Assembly: GCA_021798435.1 (NCBI GenBank)
Contig: JAJZGN010000086.1
Location: forward strand, 1-8,145
DNA: 8,145 bases
DNA from: a bacterium
GTDB taxonomy: Bacteria > Chloroflexota > Dormibacteria > Aeolococcales > Bog-877
Reading direction: 5' to 3'
This document shows positions 6,321 through 8,145 of the stretch, in pieces (within the stretch, counting starts at the first letter, position 1; each line of letters opens with the position of its first letter). The notes under the pieces are model-generated. The model worked only from the letters and a program-made list of their open reading frames with translations. It ran no database searches and was not told the DNA's origin. The translations under genes and the position numbers were made by a program.

Positions 6321-6347
6321 GACCGGATGACCCCCCTCTGCGCCTGG

Positions 6348-6353
6348 CATACT
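6348..6353 (+). promoter_or_regulatory. Possible -10 element for the DinB-like gene
   Basis: CATACT preceded by TGG resembles an extended -10. Transcription would start near 6360, exactly at an in-frame GTG (6360-6362). The element may therefore drive a leaderless message from that GTG, or give a 75-base leader before ATG 6435. No -35 is evident. Confidence 0.3.
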
Positions 6354-6434
6354 TCCCGGGTGCCCCAAGGCGATGTCCCATCCCAGCGCGAGCGCCCTGA
6401 GGCGCTTCCCGAGCGGAAGTTCGGCTCGGGCCAG

Positions 6435-6959
6435 ATGTTCGTTCCCCCGGAGGACGACCCGCGCAGCCCGGGCGGCTTCCCGGAGGAGCGGTCCCTCTTG
6501 GAGGGGTACCTGCGCGACTACCGCCTCACTATCGAGATGAAGTGCTCGGGGCTGGATGCCGCGGACCTCGCCCGGCGCTCAGTGCCACCCTCCAACCTCT
6601 CCCTTCTGGGGCTGGTCCGGCACCTCGCCGAGGCGGAGAGCTTCTGGTTCCGGGAGGTGCTTTCCGGCGCGGCTCCCAGCCCGCGCTATCGCCGCCCGGA
6701 CGACCGGGACGCCGCCTTCAACGATGCGGCCCCGGATCCCGCCCAGGTGGAGGCGGCCTGGGCGGCCTGGCGGGAGGAGGTCCGGTTCTCGGAGAGGTTC
6801 GTGGACCGTGCGGCGAGCTTCGAAGTCACCGGCACCACCCCTGACGGGATGGTCCTGAACCTGCGCGAGGTGCTGGTGCACATGATCGAGGAGTACGCTC
6901 GCCACGCCGGGCACGCCGACCTCCTGCGGGAGCGGATCGACGGCCGGGTGGGTCTCTGA
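6435..6959 (+). CDS. DinB superfamily protein, DUF664 type
   Basis: A four-helix-bundle protein of the DinB/YfiT-like metalloenzyme superfamily, in the DUF664 branch common in actinobacteria. The signature begins with PPSNLSLLGLVRHLAEAE (residues 51-68, His63). It continues with SFWFREVLSG, a variable acidic middle, and VHMIEEYARHAGHADLLRE (148-166), where His149, His157 and His160 supply the other candidate metal ligands. Relatives include thiol-dependent S-transferases such as mycothiol maleylpyruvate isomerase, but most DUF664 members have no known substrate and none can be assigned here. From ATG 6435 the protein has 174 residues, the usual length for the group. GTG 6360, possibly leaderless, would add 25 residues without conserved character, and ATG 6327 adds 36. 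No strong Shine-Dalgarno sequence supports any of these starts. It is read in the same direction as the toxin-antitoxin pair, but a 114-base gap and possible own promoter suggest independence. Confidence 0.88.
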   Translation: MFVPPEDDPRSPGGFPEERSLLEGYLRDYRLTIEMKCSGLDAADLARRSVPPSNLSLLGLVRHLAEAESFWFREVLSGAAPSPRYRRPDDRDAAFNDAAPDPAQVEAAWAAWREEVRFSERFVDRAASFEVTGTTPDGMVLNLREVLVHMIEEYARHAGHADLLRERIDGRVGL

Positions 6960-7099
6960 CCGAAGGTAGCGATCGCCGCGGGCGGCACCTGCCTCAGGAT
7001 CGGCCCTGACGCTGCTCTTGCACCCCGGTGGCGCTCACCGTCGGCGGCGGTCACCTCGGACTCACCTCTGCGGGTCCGCCGGTCCCAGCCCCCCTCCCG
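6960..7099. other. Convergent intergenic region
   Basis: The DinB-like gene ends at 6959 and the minus-strand gene ends at 7100, so this region should hold terminators for both. The only structure seen is a small hairpin, CGGTG (7026-7030) and CACCG (7036-7040) around five bases, with no T-run. It is too weak to call a terminator. Confidence 0.4.
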
Positions 7100-7414
7100 T
7101 CAGCGCTGGTGGAGGGAGATCCAGAGGTCCGGCTTGAAGAGGGACGCCAGCGCCAGCGGCCAGTACCTCGGGCCGTGGCAAGTGAAGTCGGCGGTCTCGT
7201 TCTCGCCCACCTCGAAGGCGCGCTCGGGGCTGCGGTAGCGGCCAGAGCGGAGCTGGACTTTGTGGGGGCCGGGGGGCACCGCCACCTCGACCACCTCGCG
7301 GGTGGCCAGGGTCCCAACCCGCTGGCCGTCCACCTCGATCTGCCAGCCCTCGCCCTGTCCACCGATCCCCAACCCGCTCCAGACCCGCTCCAACCTCAGC
7401 GTTCCGTCACTCAT
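7100..7414 (-). CDS. Small beta-rich protein of unknown function, coupled to ABC permease
   Basis: I do not recognise a named family. The 104-residue protein has alternating hydrophobic strands and turns: WQIEVDGQRVGTL (24-36), VVEVAVPPGPHKVQLRSG (41-58), then YRSPERAFEVGENETADFTC (60-79). The order, a protein strand with a DG turn, a PPGPH turn and a G-E-N-E turn before a Cys, resembles the small PEGA-like beta-sandwich domains seen in actinobacterial proteins, where PG-H-V is typical. The last 20 residues (WPLALASLFKPDLWISL) are hydrophobic and may lie on the membrane. The start chosen is ATG 7414, which overlaps the permease stop by eight bases (ATGAGTGA), indicating translational coupling. 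A longer form starting at 7483 would read through permease sequence in another frame and is unlikely. Its position suggests an accessory role for the transporter, but that is inference from context only. Confidence 0.7.
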   Translation of the reverse strand: MSDGTLRLERVWSGLGIGGQGEGWQIEVDGQRVGTLATREVVEVAVPPGPHKVQLRSGRYRSPERAFEVGENETADFTCHGPRYWPLALASLFKPDLWISLHQR

Positions 7415-8145
7415 GGTCGACACCCCGCACCATCTCGATCCTGCGCACCGTGCCCGGCGGTTGCCCGCCGCCGCCGCCGCCACCTCCCGCCCGGGCCCGG
7501 GCCCCGGTGATCAGCCGCTCCCGGTCGAACATCGCCGCCACCACCCGCCACATGGCGATGTCGATCACCAGGAGCCCGAGGCCGAACCCCACCGCGACCG
7601 GGACGCTGGGGCTCAGCACCTGGAAGGAGACCAGCGCGGTGACCGCCAGCGGAGGCAGGCTGGCGAGGGTCCCCAGCTGCTGGGCGATCCGGACATCACT
7701 GGCCCGGGCCGAGATCCCGGTGCCCACCGCTATCGACCACCCCGACAGGAGCGGTGCGAACAGCACCTCGGCGAGGATCTCCGGTCCGTTGGAGAGGGTC
7801 GCCACCACCGTCTGGTTGGCCGCGAACAGGTGGGCACACAGCAGGACCACCCCGAAGATGACGTAGGAGACCAGCACCGACGGGACGATCGCCGCCAGCG
7901 CCTTGCCCAGGAGCAGCTCGGCGCGTCGCACCGGGGTGGTGAGCAGCGGCTCCAAGGTCCCCTGGTCGCGCTCCCCGATCACCGAATAGGCGGCGATGGT
8001 GGAGGGTAGGACCGCGGGGACGATCAGCATCAGGAGGAAGGTCACTCCGACGACCTTCTGGACGGCGCTGGCGGGCGTCGAGCTCCCCAGCCGGAAGATG
8101 TCCACCAGGGGCTCGACGATGAAGATCCAGGGGAGGGCCACCATC
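7407..8145 (-). CDS. ABC-2 type transporter permease, C-terminal part
   Basis: This is the membrane subunit of an ABC exporter; the start lies beyond the right edge, so only the last 245 or so residues are seen. The conserved ABC-2 signature is clear: YSVIGERDQGTLEPLLTTPV followed by RRAELLLGKALAAIVPS, the cytoplasmic coupling loop between transmembrane segments. About five hydrophobic segments are visible, beginning GVTFLLMLIVPAVLPSTIAA, then SVLVSYVIFGVVLLCAHLFA, VLFAPLLSGWSIAVGTGI, LPPLAVTALVSFQVL and VAVGFGLGLLVIDIAMWRVV. The cytoplasmic tail contains eight consecutive glycines before QPPG, encoded by a GCC/GGC-type triplet tract at about 7465-7487. The substrate cannot be told from the permease. 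The ATP-binding partner is not in the window and is expected upstream, to the right. The gene overlaps the small downstream gene. Confidence 0.9.
   Translation of the reverse strand, partial: MVALPWIFIVEPLVDIFRLGSSTPASAVQKVVGVTFLLMLIVPAVLPSTIAAYSVIGERDQGTLEPLLTTPVRRAELLLGKALAAIVPSVLVSYVIFGVVLLCAHLFAANQTVVATLSNGPEILAEVLFAPLLSGWSIAVGTGISARASDVRIAQQLGTLASLPPLAVTALVSFQVLSPSVPVAVGFGLGLLVIDIAMWRVVAAMFDRERLITGARARAGGGGGGGGQPPGTVRRIEMVRGVDHE

Noticed and set aside
6327..6434. DinB-like protein starting at ATG 6327
   Set aside because: The extra 36 residues show no family conservation, there is no ribosome-binding sequence, and the start would lie before the only -10-like element.
7026..7040. Small hairpin between convergent genes as a bidirectional terminator
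   Set aside because: Only five base pairs and no flanking T-run on either strand.

Overview
The window is very GC-rich, and its real genes nearly always end their codons in G or C. Several genes seem to lack a Shine-Dalgarno sequence and sit directly after a -10-like hexamer. The gene content (EF-G-2-type GTPase, pirin, an actinobacterial-style DUF664/DinB protein, AbiEii/HTH toxin-antitoxin pair) suggests a high-GC Terrabacteria genome: an actinobacterium or a relative such as Dormibacterota or Chloroflexota. The sequence alone does not settle which. No rRNA, tRNA, CRISPR array or insertion sequence was recognised.

Layout. Positions 1-226 hold no gene I can defend. Positions 227-1797, minus strand, carry a two-gene folate block, folP (dihydropteroate synthase) then folK (HPPK). 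HPPK makes the pyrophosphorylated pterin that DHPS joins to p-aminobenzoate, so the two enzymes act consecutively. folK has no ATG, GTG or TTG codon in front of its conserved N-terminus. A 109-base divergent region separates folP from a plus-strand EF-G-like translational GTPase (1907-3946). A short intergenic region with a -10 and an overlapping palindrome leads to a pirin-family cupin (4013-4981), which ends in a GC-rich hairpin.

Positions 5066-6320 form a self-contained two-gene module: an operator-like inverted repeat, an AbiEii-type nucleotidyltransferase toxin candidate, and, overlapping it by four bases, an HTH protein that is the likely antitoxin. The toxin reading frame holds a 15-bp hairpin 45 bases after its start codon. 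This module is the most interesting part of the window. It is followed by a DinB/DUF664 four-helix protein (6435-6959).

The right end, minus strand, holds the C-terminal part of an ABC-2 type transporter permease (runs off the window) and an overlapping 104-residue beta-rich protein of unknown function. The two are probably translated together.
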